Below, piece after piece: positions 16,993 to 24,810 of a stretch of DNA of 34,688 nucleotides; the first letter of the stretch is position 1, and each line of letters opens with the position of its first letter. The position numbers were made by a program, and so were the translations under genes. A model generated the notes under the pieces. It had not been told where the DNA came from and did no database searches. It saw nothing but the letters and a program-made list of their open reading frames with translations. Origin of the DNA: Burkholderiales bacterium (GTDB lineage Bacteria; Pseudomonadota; Gammaproteobacteria; Burkholderiales; Eutrophovitaceae); contig DATMAN010000058.1 in the NCBI GenBank assembly GCA_035560005.1, forward strand, positions 1-34,688, read 5' to 3'.

Positions 16993-17733
16993 ATGCGAGT
17001 GGGTCTGTTCGTTACCTGTCTTGCCGACCTCATGCGCCCGAGCGTGGGGCTGGCGGCATTGAGGTTGCTGGAGGAGGCGGGCTGCGAGGTGGTGGTGCCG
17101 CGGACCCAGACCTGCTGCGGGCAGCCCGGCTACAACTCGGGCGACCGCAAGTCCGCGCAGGCTTTGGCGAAAAAAGTGATCGCCGAATTCGAGGATTGCG
17201 ACTACGTGGTAGCACCCTCGGGATCATGCGCCGGAATGATTCGGACGCATTACCCGCAACTCCTGTCGGAATATGCCGAGCTGAAGGGCAGGGTACAGTC
17301 GCTGTGCGCCAAGACCCACGAGCTGACCGACTTTCTGGTCAACGTGGCCGGACTGGAGGCGGTGCCGGGGCGCTTCGAAGGCACCATCACTTATCACGAT
17401 TCCTGTTCCGGGCTGCGTGAACTGGGGTTGAAGTCGCAGCCGCGTGCGCTGCTGGCACGGGTGCAGGGGCTCACGATCAGGGAAATGGAGCAGCCCGAAC
17501 AGTGTTGCGGTTTCGGCGGCACGTTTGCCGTCAAGTACGGCGACATTTCGGCGCGCATTGCCGATCAGAAGTGCGAGGACATCGAGAAGACCGGCGCCGA
17601 CGCCGTGGTGCTGGGCGACCTCGGTTGCATGCTCAACATCGAAGGACGGCTGCGCCGCCGCGGCGACATGCGCACCCGGGTGCTGCACGTAGCCGAAGTG
17701 CTGGCCGGCATGACCGGAGACGAGATCGAATAG
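16993..17733 (+). CDS. lutA: LutA-type (Fe-S)-binding protein of lactate utilisation
   Basis: This 246-residue protein is made of two CCG domains. The cysteine motifs are TQTCCGQPGYNSGDRKSA with SGSCAGM in the first half, and YHDSCSGLRELGL with PEQCCGFGGTFAVKYGDIS in the second. Such domains bind [4Fe-4S] or heterodisulfide-reductase-type clusters. In Bacillus and other bacteria LutABC together oxidise L-lactate to pyruvate; LutA is the CCG subunit (E. coli YkgE). The ATG follows a leader with two palindromes and lacks a clear Shine-Dalgarno. lutB follows after a 137-base gap. Confidence 0.93.
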   Translation: MRVGLFVTCLADLMRPSVGLAALRLLEEAGCEVVVPRTQTCCGQPGYNSGDRKSAQALAKKVIAEFEDCDYVVAPSGSCAGMIRTHYPQLLSEYAELKGRVQSLCAKTHELTDFLVNVAGLEAVPGRFEGTITYHDSCSGLRELGLKSQPRALLARVQGLTIREMEQPEQCCGFGGTFAVKYGDISARIADQKCEDIEKTGADAVVLGDLGCMLNIEGRLRRRGDMRTRVLHVAEVLAGMTGDEIE

Positions 17734-17870
17734 CACGGCCGTCCTGAAATCCACGCCAAGGACCAACATTTGAAAAGCAGAGACACAAGGCAGTGGCGAA
17801 CGCTCCGTGCGCTGCTTTCTCCGCGCCCTGCGCCGGTGCGGCGGCTGCCGATGTGTGCTCGGGTCTGACG

Positions 17871-19298
17871 ATGCGAGTCACATCCCAGGAGTTCAAACGG
17901 GTCGCTTCGCACAAGCTCGCCGACCCCAAGGTGCAGAAAGCGCTGGCGAACGCCAAGGGCCGCTTCGTCGTTGCCCGTGCGAGGTCCATCCTCGAACTGG
18001 ACAACTTCGAGGAGATCCGCGATGCGGCCGCCGCGATCCGCGATCACGCGCTCGAATACCTGGATCTCTACCTCGAGCAATGGGAAGCCAGGGCCGCGGC
18101 AGCTGGGACTGTCGTCCACTGGGCCGAGACGCCCGAGCAGGTGAACCGCATCGTGCTCGACATCGCTCAGCGCAATGCCGTGCGCAAGGTGATCAAATCG
18201 AAATCGATGCTGGGCGAGGAGACCGGTCTGAACGAATATCTGGAGCGCGGGGGGCTGGAGGTGGTGGAGACCGATCTGGGCGAATACATCATCCAGCAGG
18301 CGGGCGATCACCCCTCGCACATCATCGCCCCGGCGATTCACAAGTCCAGGGACGAGATCGCTGACCTTTTTGCGCAGAAGCACCGGCGTGCGCGCCTGAC
18401 GGAGATCCCCGCGCTCACGCACGAAGCGCGCGAGATCCTGCGCCCGCACTTTCTCACCGCCGACATGGGCATCACCGGCGCCAATTTCCTGATCGCAGAG
18501 ACTGGCTCGACGATGATCGTCACCAACGAGGGCAACGGGCGCATGACCACGACGCTTCCCCGCGTCCACGTGGCGATCGCGGGCATCGAGAAGATCATCC
18601 CCACGCTGGAAGACGTGTCGCTCATCCTGCGGCTGCTCACGCGCTCCGCGACCGGACAATCGATCAGCAACTACCTCTCGTTCACGAGCGGCCCGAAGCG
18701 GCCGCGCGACAAGGACGGACCGGAGCAATTTCACGTCGTGGTGGTGGATGTCGGCCGTAGCCGGGTGCTGGGATCGGAGCTGAGGGAAGCCCTGCGCTGC
18801 ATCCGCTGCGGCGCCTGCATGAACCACTGCCCCGTCTATCAGAATATCGGCGGCCACCCCTACGGCTGGGTCTACCCGGGGCCCATCGGGTCGGTGCTGA
18901 CGCCGGCCTACGTCGGGCTGGAGAAGGCGCTCGATCTGCCCAACGCCGCCACGCTGTGCAATCAGTGCGGGGTCGCCTGCCCGGTGAAGATTCCTCTGCC
19001 CGATCTGATGCGCAAGCTGCGCGAAAAGCAGTTCGAGCGCCGGTTGCGTCCCGCTGCAGAACGCTGGGCGCTGAAGGCGTGGGCCTGGACCGCCGCCCGG
19101 CCGGCGCTCTACGGATGGCTGACCGCGATCGCGGCGCGCCTGGGCCGCTGGGCGGGAGGTCGCGAAAGGCTGCTGCACCGGCTGCCCTTCGCGGGCGCCG
19201 AATGGACCCGGGAACGCGATCTGCCCGCACCGAAGGGGGTGACCTTCCGCGAGATCTATGACGCGCAACGCAAACGCCGACAACAACGACCGGACTAG
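17871..19298 (+). CDS. lutB: LutB-type iron-sulfur protein of lactate utilisation
   Basis: This 475-residue protein has an N-terminal LUD domain (about 60-300, with SKSMLGEETGLNEYLE and GITGANFLIAETGS) and a ferredoxin-like region. The cysteines are C310, C313, C316 and C320 (CIRCGACMNHCP) and C363, C366 and C370 (CNQCGVACP), enough for two [4Fe-4S] clusters. The C-terminal 100 residues are alpha-helical and tryptophan-rich, as usual in LutB/YkgF. It passes electrons from hydroxyacid oxidation towards the respiratory chain. I chose the ATG at 17871 because the family alignment begins with RVTSQEFK; the frame remains open upstream but is not family-like. Confidence 0.93.
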   Translation: MRVTSQEFKRVASHKLADPKVQKALANAKGRFVVARARSILELDNFEEIRDAAAAIRDHALEYLDLYLEQWEARAAAAGTVVHWAETPEQVNRIVLDIAQRNAVRKVIKSKSMLGEETGLNEYLERGGLEVVETDLGEYIIQQAGDHPSHIIAPAIHKSRDEIADLFAQKHRRARLTEIPALTHEAREILRPHFLTADMGITGANFLIAETGSTMIVTNEGNGRMTTTLPRVHVAIAGIEKIIPTLEDVSLILRLLTRSATGQSISNYLSFTSGPKRPRDKDGPEQFHVVVVDVGRSRVLGSELREALRCIRCGACMNHCPVYQNIGGHPYGWVYPGPIGSVLTPAYVGLEKALDLPNAATLCNQCGVACPVKIPLPDLMRKLREKQFERRLRPAAERWALKAWAWTAARPALYGWLTAIAARLGRWAGGRERLLHRLPFAGAEWTRERDLPAPKGVTFREIYDAQRKRRQQRPD

Positions 19299-19374
19299 CC
19301 ACCCGGGGCGCCAAGGACAGCCCGAACGCTCTCCCCGCCACGTTTGGTGTTGGTGGTTCGCCGGGCCTTGAAAA

Positions 19375-20322
19375 ATGCACCGGATCGTCTTTCTGGATCG
19401 CGCCATCTTTCCCGCGCCGCTGCGGCGGCCTCGCTTCGCGCACGAGTGGGCCGAATATCCCGCGACCAGCGAGGCCGAACTGGAGGCGCGCCTGGCGGGG
19501 GCGACGATCGTGGTGTCGAGCAAGATCCCGCTCAAAGGAGCCACGCTCGCCAAGTTCCCCGCCATCCGCTTCATCGCGATCGCCGGCACCGGCTACGACG
19601 CCTTCGATCTGGATTACTGCCGCGAACACGGCATCGGCGTGTCCAACGTGCGCGGTTACGCCGAGCATACCGTGCCCGAGCATACCTTCGCGCTGCTGCT
19701 CGCGCTGCGCCGCAACCTGCTGGCGTACCGCGCGGACGTGGAGGCGGGGCTATGGCAGAAGGCCGCGCCCTTCTGTTTGTATACCCATCCGATCACCGAC
19801 CTCCATGGCGCCCGGCTGGGGATCGCGGGCGAAGGCGCGATCGGGCAGGGGACGGCGCGGATCGCGCGCGGTTTCGGCATGGACGTCGTGTTTGCCGACC
19901 ATGACGGCCCGAAGACCGGTCCCGGCCCCTTCGTACCGCTGGCGGAGCTGCTCGCGACGGCCGATGCGGTGGCGCTGCACTGCCCGCTGACCGAGCGCAC
20001 ACGCCACATGATCGGCGAAGCGCAGTTGCGCGCGATGAAAAAAAGCGCGGTGCTCATCAACACGGCGCGCGGCGGGCTGGTCGACGAGGGAGCGCTCCTG
20101 CGGGCCCTGAAGGACGGGTGGATCGCCGGGGCGGGCCTGGACGTGCTCACGCGCGAGCCTCCGCGCGAGGGCAGTCCCTTGCTCGAATTGCGGCTGCCGA
20201 ACCTGATCGTCACGCCGCACATCGCATGGGCGGGCGACAAGGCGCTCGCCGCGTTCGCCGAGCAGTTGATCGCCAACATCGAGGCGTGGGCGCAAGGTCG
20301 CCCCCAGAACCTGTTGACCTGA
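19375..20322 (+). CDS. D-2-hydroxyacid dehydrogenase, NAD-dependent (hydroxypyruvate/glyoxylate reductase-like)
   Basis: This 315-residue enzyme of the D-isomer-specific 2-hydroxyacid dehydrogenase family has a Rossmann fingerprint GEGAIG with an aspartate at the end of the second strand (VVFADHDG), which favours NAD over NADP. The catalytic set is R232 (NTARGG), E261 (REPP) and H282 (TPHIAW). It would reduce 2-oxoacids such as hydroxypyruvate, glyoxylate or pyruvate, or run in reverse. It sits between lutB and lutC, 76 bases after lutB and 20 before lutC, so it is probably part of the same operon. Exact substrate is not predictable. Confidence 0.9.
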   Translation: MHRIVFLDRAIFPAPLRRPRFAHEWAEYPATSEAELEARLAGATIVVSSKIPLKGATLAKFPAIRFIAIAGTGYDAFDLDYCREHGIGVSNVRGYAEHTVPEHTFALLLALRRNLLAYRADVEAGLWQKAAPFCLYTHPITDLHGARLGIAGEGAIGQGTARIARGFGMDVVFADHDGPKTGPGPFVPLAELLATADAVALHCPLTERTRHMIGEAQLRAMKKSAVLINTARGGLVDEGALLRALKDGWIAGAGLDVLTREPPREGSPLLELRLPNLIVTPHIAWAGDKALAAFAEQLIANIEAWAQGRPQNLLT

Positions 20323-20342
20323 GTGACGGAGAGCATCGGGAC

Positions 20343-20993
20343 ATGGCAGCCAGGCAGAACATCCTGCAGCGCATCCGGGGCGCGAACCGCCGCGGCGGCG
20401 AACCCACGCCAGAAGAGCGTGAGACGGTGCTTGCGCGCCTGCGCGAGCATCCGCGCGGGCCGCTGCCCACCGTGCCGGGCGAACTCAAAGCGCGCTTCGG
20501 CGAACGCTGCATCGCGCTGCAGTCCACGCTCGACGCGGTGGAGGAGCTCGGGCGCGCCCCGCAGGCGATCGCCCGTTACCTGCGCGACCACCAGTTGCCG
20601 CTCTCGGGCGTGTGCTGGCCGCAATTCGCGGCGCTCGACTGGCGCGCGGCAGGACTCACTGTCGAAGCGCGCACCTGCGGCGCAGAGGACAAGGTGGGAA
20701 TCACAGGCGCCTACTGCGCAATCGCGGAGACCGGCACGCTGATGCTGCTGTCCGGAGAGCATGAGCACGCCGCCACCAGCCTGCTTCCCGACACGCACGT
20801 CGCACTCGTGCCGGTCGCGCGCATCGTGCGCACCATGGAGGACGCGTGGGACCTGCTGCGTGCCGAACGAGGCTCGCTGCCGCGGCAGGTCAACTTCGTA
20901 TCCGGGCCTTCGCGCACCGCCGACATCGAGATGACCCTGGTGATGGGCGCCCACGGTCCCTTCAGGGTGCATATCGTGCTGATCGGCTCGTGA
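20343..20993 (+). CDS. lutC: LutC-type LUD-domain protein of lactate utilisation
   Basis: This 216-residue LUD-domain protein matches LutC/YkgG. Recognisable parts are the N-terminal helix ARQNILQRIRGANRR, the core GITGAYCAIAETGTLML, LPDTHVALVPVARIV, and the C-terminal GPSRTADIEMTLVMGAHGP. LutC is required with LutA and LutB for L-lactate oxidation. The ATG at 20343 is supported by a GGAGAG stretch upstream and by the family start; a longer in-frame extension would lie inside the dehydrogenase gene. It is the last gene of the locus; no clear terminator follows. Confidence 0.93.
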   Translation: MAARQNILQRIRGANRRGGEPTPEERETVLARLREHPRGPLPTVPGELKARFGERCIALQSTLDAVEELGRAPQAIARYLRDHQLPLSGVCWPQFAALDWRAAGLTVEARTCGAEDKVGITGAYCAIAETGTLMLLSGEHEHAATSLLPDTHVALVPVARIVRTMEDAWDLLRAERGSLPRQVNFVSGPSRTADIEMTLVMGAHGPFRVHIVLIGS

Positions 20994-21145
20994 GACGCCG
21001 CTGATCGATCCGCCGGAGGGAGACGGTCTAGGCACCGCGCTCAAGAAAAGGGCGGAGCTTCGCGCTGGGCCGGGCACGCTAGAATGAATCTCGAGCCCCT
21101 TGCGCCAGGCCGCCACAAGACAACGATACGAAACAAGCGACCGGT

Positions 21146-21697
21146 ATGCTGATCCACACGCCGAATCTGCGAATTTCAACCTGCACGCCCGAGCAACTCG
21201 ACGCCATCGTCCGCGATCCGAAGTCGCTGGCCGCGCTGCTCAACGTCTCGATTCCGGACGGCTGGCCGTACTTTCCGCAAGCCTACCCGCATCTCCGGGA
21301 GCTCCTGAAGCAGGATCCATTGCGGCCCTATTCGGGCTGGTGGCTCTATCTGTTCGTCCGTCCCGAGGAACGTGCCCTGGTGGGTTGCGGCGGGTTCCAG
21401 GACAAGCCGAGCGCGGATGGCGTGGTGGAGGTCGGTTGCGAAATCGCGCCCGCCTATCGCGGCCGCGGCTATGCTTCGGAGGCGCTGGGGGCGCTGGTGC
21501 GCTATGCCTTCACCAGACCGGAAGTGGAAGCGGTCGACGCGCATTCCGGTCCCGCCGACTCCGCGTCCGCGCGGGTGCTGGCCAAATGCGGCATGCAGGT
21601 AATCGGCAAGGACCAGGACGCGCGCGCAGGCCAGATCCTGCACTGGCGTATCACGCGCGACGAATACCTGCGCGGGCGACAACGCAAGGTCGCGTGA
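21146..21697 (+). CDS. GNAT-family N-acetyltransferase
   Basis: This 183-residue single-domain GNAT protein shows the acetyl-CoA pyrophosphate-binding loop RGRGYASEAL at residues 105-114, preceded by VEVGCEIAPAY and followed by SARVLAKCGMQ. It resembles RimJ/RimL-type acetyltransferases, whose targets range from protein N-termini to small molecules. No antibiotic-resistance signature is visible and the substrate is unknown. A TAGAAT -10-like box lies at 21080-21085 without a good -35. The gene appears monocistronic. Confidence 0.85.
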   Translation: MLIHTPNLRISTCTPEQLDAIVRDPKSLAALLNVSIPDGWPYFPQAYPHLRELLKQDPLRPYSGWWLYLFVRPEERALVGCGGFQDKPSADGVVEVGCEIAPAYRGRGYASEALGALVRYAFTRPEVEAVDAHSGPADSASARVLAKCGMQVIGKDQDARAGQILHWRITRDEYLRGRQRKVA

Positions 21698-21720
21698 AGC
21701 GTGAGCAGATGTAACCGGGC

Positions 21721-21750
21721 TCGACTGCGCCGGAACTGGCCCGATACACT
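21721..21750 (+). promoter_or_regulatory. Candidate promoter for the antiporter-YbdK operon
   Basis: TCGACT (21721-21726) and TACACT (21745-21750) are 18 bases apart, each matching consensus at 4 of 6 positions. It lies just after the GNAT gene and about 80 bases ahead of the antiporter ATG. Confidence 0.3.
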
Positions 21751-21753
21751 GGT

Positions 21754-21785
21754 ACGCGCGACGCGATTTCCTGCGCGCGCGTTTT
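21754..21785 (+). terminator. GC-rich hairpin followed by TTTT
   Basis: ACGCGCG-CGC (21754-21764, one bulged A) pairs over 10 positions with GCGCGCGCGT (21773-21782) around an 8-base loop. The T-run is only four bases. It could end the GNAT transcript or, because it begins where the candidate promoter would start, act as a leader hairpin of the antiporter operon. Confidence 0.4.
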
Positions 21786-21831
21786 GCCCCTTGCCTGCGT
21801 TTCTTCGTGGGCACCCGATCACACCTGCGAC

Positions 21832-23043
21832 ATGACCGAAGGCGGTTTCCTGCCGGAGTTTCCGTTCGTCGCCGGCGAGCTGGCCCTGCTCGGCGCCGTG
21901 CTGCTTTCCGCGCTGGCCGCCGGCCATGCCTGCGTGCGTTATCTGCGGCTGCCGCGCATCACCGGGTTTGTCGCGGCCGGCCTCCTGCTCGGTCCCAGCG
22001 TGCTCGACGTGCTCGATGCGCAGGTGCTCCATGGCGTGCGCATTTTCGTTGACATCTCGCTCGGGCTGATCCTGTTCGAGCTGGGGCGCAGGCTGGATCT
22101 GGGCTGGCTGAAGCGCGACCGCTGGCTCGCGGCGGCCGCGTTGGCCGAAAGCGCACTGTCCTTCGTGCTGGTGCTGGCGGTGCTGCGGGCCTTTCGCATC
22201 GAGCCCGTTTACGCAGCGACCGCGGCCGCGGTCGTGATGGTGACGTCTCCGGCGGTGATCATTCTCGTGGTGCACGACGAGCGCGCGCAGGGCCCGCTGA
22301 CCGAGCGGCTGCTCACACTGACCGCACTGAACAACGTCGTGGCCTTCCTCTTGATCACGGTGCTGTTCGGCTTCATTCATGCGCAATACGCCGCGAACTG
22401 GATCAATGCGGTCGCACACCCGCTGTACCTGCTGGCCGGATCGCTTCTCGGGGGCTACGCGGCGCATCGCACGCTGATCGTGCTCGCGCGCTGGCTGCCC
22501 AAGCGCGATGACGTACAGTTCGTGCTGCTGGTGGGAGCGGTGGTCGCGCTGGTCGGCGCGGCCAACGCCCTGAAGCTCTCCGTGCTGGTGAGCCTGCTCG
22601 CCTTCGGCGTGTTCACCCGCAACCTCGACCGCAACCGCCATGTGCTCGCGGTCGAATTCGGGCCGGGCGGCCAGCTGTTCTTCGTGGTGCTGTTCGTGCT
22701 GACCGGTGCCGGCATCGAGCTCCAGGAACTGCTGGCTGGCGGTCTGGTCGGCTTGGCCGTGGTGGCCGCGCGCTTCGCCGGAAAGCTGACCGGTGTGGCG
22801 CTGTTCGCGCCGCTGTCCGGGCTGAAGCTTTCGCGCGCCGCATGGCTCGCGGTGGGCATGATGCCGATCTCCGGCGTGGCGCTGGTCATGTTGCAAGGCG
22901 CGGGCTCGCTCTATCCGGAATTCGGCGCGAAGCTGGCGGCCACGGTCGCGGCCGCGCTGGTGCTGCTCGAGATCGTCGGGCCGCTCGCCACGCAGTGGGC
23001 CCTCAGGCGCGCCGGCGAGACCGCGCCGGAAAACGCGAGGTGA
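21832..23043 (+). CDS. CPA2-family cation:proton antiporter without a regulatory domain
   Basis: This 403-residue protein consists of about 12 transmembrane helices with the Na+/H+ exchanger signatures of the KefB/GerN (CPA2) family, such as RLPRITGFVAAGLLLGPSVL and SLGLILFELGRRLDL. It would exchange K+ or Na+ for protons across the inner membrane. The C-terminal TrkA-N/RCK domain by which KefB and KefC sense glutathione and nucleotides is absent; the protein ends right after the last helix (WALRRAGETAPENAR). Start chosen at ATG 21832, after which the hydrophobic core begins; no clear Shine-Dalgarno is seen. The YbdK-type gene starts 4 bases after its stop. Confidence 0.87.
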   Translation: MTEGGFLPEFPFVAGELALLGAVLLSALAAGHACVRYLRLPRITGFVAAGLLLGPSVLDVLDAQVLHGVRIFVDISLGLILFELGRRLDLGWLKRDRWLAAAALAESALSFVLVLAVLRAFRIEPVYAATAAAVVMVTSPAVIILVVHDERAQGPLTERLLTLTALNNVVAFLLITVLFGFIHAQYAANWINAVAHPLYLLAGSLLGGYAAHRTLIVLARWLPKRDDVQFVLLVGAVVALVGAANALKLSVLVSLLAFGVFTRNLDRNRHVLAVEFGPGGQLFFVVLFVLTGAGIELQELLAGGLVGLAVVAARFAGKLTGVALFAPLSGLKLSRAAWLAVGMMPISGVALVMLQGAGSLYPEFGAKLAATVAAALVLLEIVGPLATQWALRRAGETAPENAR

Positions 23044-23047
23044 GGAC

Positions 23048-24175
23048 ATGGAGTTCAAGCACTCGGAGCCGTTCACCGTCGGCGTGGAGCTGGAGGTACA
23101 GATCCTCTCTACGCACGACTACAACCTGATCCGCGGCGCTGCGGATCTGCTCACCCTGCTGGCCAAAGCGGGGCATCCGGGAGAGGTGAAGCCGGAGATC
23201 ACCGAGAGCATGTTCGAGATGTCCACGTCGGTGCACCGGACGCACCGGACCCTGCTCGCCGAGCTGCAGGCGATTCGCGAAGCGGTGGTCAGGCAGGCGC
23301 AGCGCCTCAACGTGGCGATCGCCGGCGGCGGCGCGCATCCGTTCCAGCGCTGGAGCGAACAACGCATCTTCCCCGGCGCGCGCTTCTTCCATCTGCACGA
23401 CTTGTACGGCTACCTCGCCAAGCAGTTCACGGTGTTCGGCCAGCACATTCACATCGGCGTGGAAAGCGGCGATGACGCGGTCTATCTTACCCATCTCATG
23501 GCCCGCTACCTTCCGCACTTCATCGCGCTGTCGGCATCCAGCCCGTATTCTCAGGGTGTGGACACCGCATTCGATTCCTGTCGACTGAACAGCATCAACG
23601 CCTTTCCGCTGTCGGGAACGATGCCGTTCGTGCGCTCGTGGGCCGAGTTCATCGACTATTTCGAGTCGATGAGAAGCCTGGGCATCGTCGAGAGCATGAA
23701 GGACTTCTACTGGGACATCCGACCCAAGCCGGAATACGGCACGATCGAGATCCGGGTGTGCGATACTCCGCTCACCGTGGAGAGGGCGGCCGCGCTGGCG
23801 GCCTATGCGCAGGCGCTGGCGCGGTATCTGATGACCGCACGGCCGCACCTGCCTTCACAGGACGTCTATCGTGTGTACAGCTTCAACCGGTTCTGCGCGT
23901 GCAGATTCGGCCTGGAAGGCGGGCTGATCGACGCCTACACGCGCAGCCGTTGCCTGATCAAGGAGGATGTAGCGGCGGTCTTCGAACAGATCGCGCCGTA
24001 CGTGGACGCGCTGGATGCCGGCGCAGCACTGGAGAACCTCCGGGCGGTGCTCGATTCCGGCCGCAACGATGCCGGATGGCTGCGCGAAGCGCACCGCAAG
24101 ACCGGCTCGCTGCCCAATACGGTGCGGCTCTCGGCTGAACTTTGGGCGAAGGGAAGCGTCCCACTTCCGGCCTAG
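23048..24175 (+). CDS. ybdK: YbdK-type carboxylate-amine ligase (GCS2 family)
   Basis: This 375-residue protein belongs to the glutamate-cysteine ligase type 2 family. Key parts are VGVELEVQ at 11-18, the metal/substrate region KPEITESMFEMST near 48-60, AGGGAHPF near 92-99, QHIHIGV at 132-138 and the arginine-containing strand TIEIRVCDTP. E. coli YbdK has weak gamma-glutamylcysteine synthetase activity and its real substrates are not settled. GAGGTGAGG directly before the ATG is a good ribosome-binding site. It is cotranscribed with the CPA2 antiporter and followed 57 bases later by a DUF2062 gene. Confidence 0.9.
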   Translation: MEFKHSEPFTVGVELEVQILSTHDYNLIRGAADLLTLLAKAGHPGEVKPEITESMFEMSTSVHRTHRTLLAELQAIREAVVRQAQRLNVAIAGGGAHPFQRWSEQRIFPGARFFHLHDLYGYLAKQFTVFGQHIHIGVESGDDAVYLTHLMARYLPHFIALSASSPYSQGVDTAFDSCRLNSINAFPLSGTMPFVRSWAEFIDYFESMRSLGIVESMKDFYWDIRPKPEYGTIEIRVCDTPLTVERAAALAAYAQALARYLMTARPHLPSQDVYRVYSFNRFCACRFGLEGGLIDAYTRSRCLIKEDVAAVFEQIAPYVDALDAGAALENLRAVLDSGRNDAGWLREAHRKTGSLPNTVRLSAELWAKGSVPLPA

Positions 24176-24232
24176 GTTGCACGAGCCGAAGCTCCGCAGG
24201 TAGGACGCACCGAAGCAGCGCGCGCATCGAAC

Positions 24233-24793
24233 ATGCCCAGAGCGTTTTTCCGCCGGCTGCTGCCCGATCCCGGCGCAGTGCGCAACAACCGCTTCGTGCG
24301 CTGGCTGGGGCCGTGGATCCAGCACCCGCGCCTGTGGCACGTCGACCGGCGGGGCATCGCGCTGGGGTTCGCGGTCGGGCTGTTCTTCGGGTTGATGGTC
24401 CCGGTGGCGCAGATCCTGTTTGCCGCGTTGTTCGCGGTCCTGCTGCGGGCGAATCTGCCGGTAGCGGTCGTGAGCACGCTCGTCACCAATCCCTTTACCT
24501 TCGGGCCGATCTATTTTCTGGCCTATCGTCTGGGCACGTTGCTGCTCGGAGAGACTCCGGCGCCGGTCAGCGAAACCGATCTGCAGGCCGATGTGGACGC
24601 GACCGTCACGGGTGCCGTGGCGTACGCGCGGTTCGTGATGGAGCAAGTGTCGCTGCTGGGCAAGCCGCTGCTGCTCGGCCTTCTCGTGCTGGCCGTGAGC
24701 GCCGCGCTGCTCGGTTATGCGCTGATCACGCTGCTGTGGCGCGTTCACGTGTCCGTGCGCTGGCGCCGGCGCAATGGCCGCCGGCCCGGCTAG
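24233..24793 (+). CDS. DUF2062 membrane protein
   Basis: This 186-residue protein carries the DUF2062 domain: PRLWHVDRRGIALGFAVGLF, then a transmembrane segment (GLMVPVAQILFAALFAVLL), then NLPVAVVSTLVTNPFTF and PIYFLAYRLG, with a final transmembrane segment near residues 141-162. The basic C-terminus (RWRRRNGRRPG) suggests an inside orientation. Function of the family is unknown; it occurs in many proteobacteria near envelope genes. The antiporter operon converges on it 17 bases downstream, with no visible terminator between the two ends. Confidence 0.88.
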   Translation: MPRAFFRRLLPDPGAVRNNRFVRWLGPWIQHPRLWHVDRRGIALGFAVGLFFGLMVPVAQILFAALFAVLLRANLPVAVVSTLVTNPFTFGPIYFLAYRLGTLLLGETPAPVSETDLQADVDATVTGAVAYARFVMEQVSLLGKPLLLGLLVLAVSAALLGYALITLLWRVHVSVRWRRRNGRRPG

Positions 24794-24810
24794 ACCGAAC
24801 GGCGCGCGAA

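Noticed and set aside
17772..17820. Possible second copy of the aspS-nudB repeat in the lutA-lutB gap
   Set aside because: GCAGAGACACAAGG shares only about nine bases with the repeat arms, and the local inverted repeat (AAAGCAG/CTGCTTT) is seven bases. This is too weak to call.
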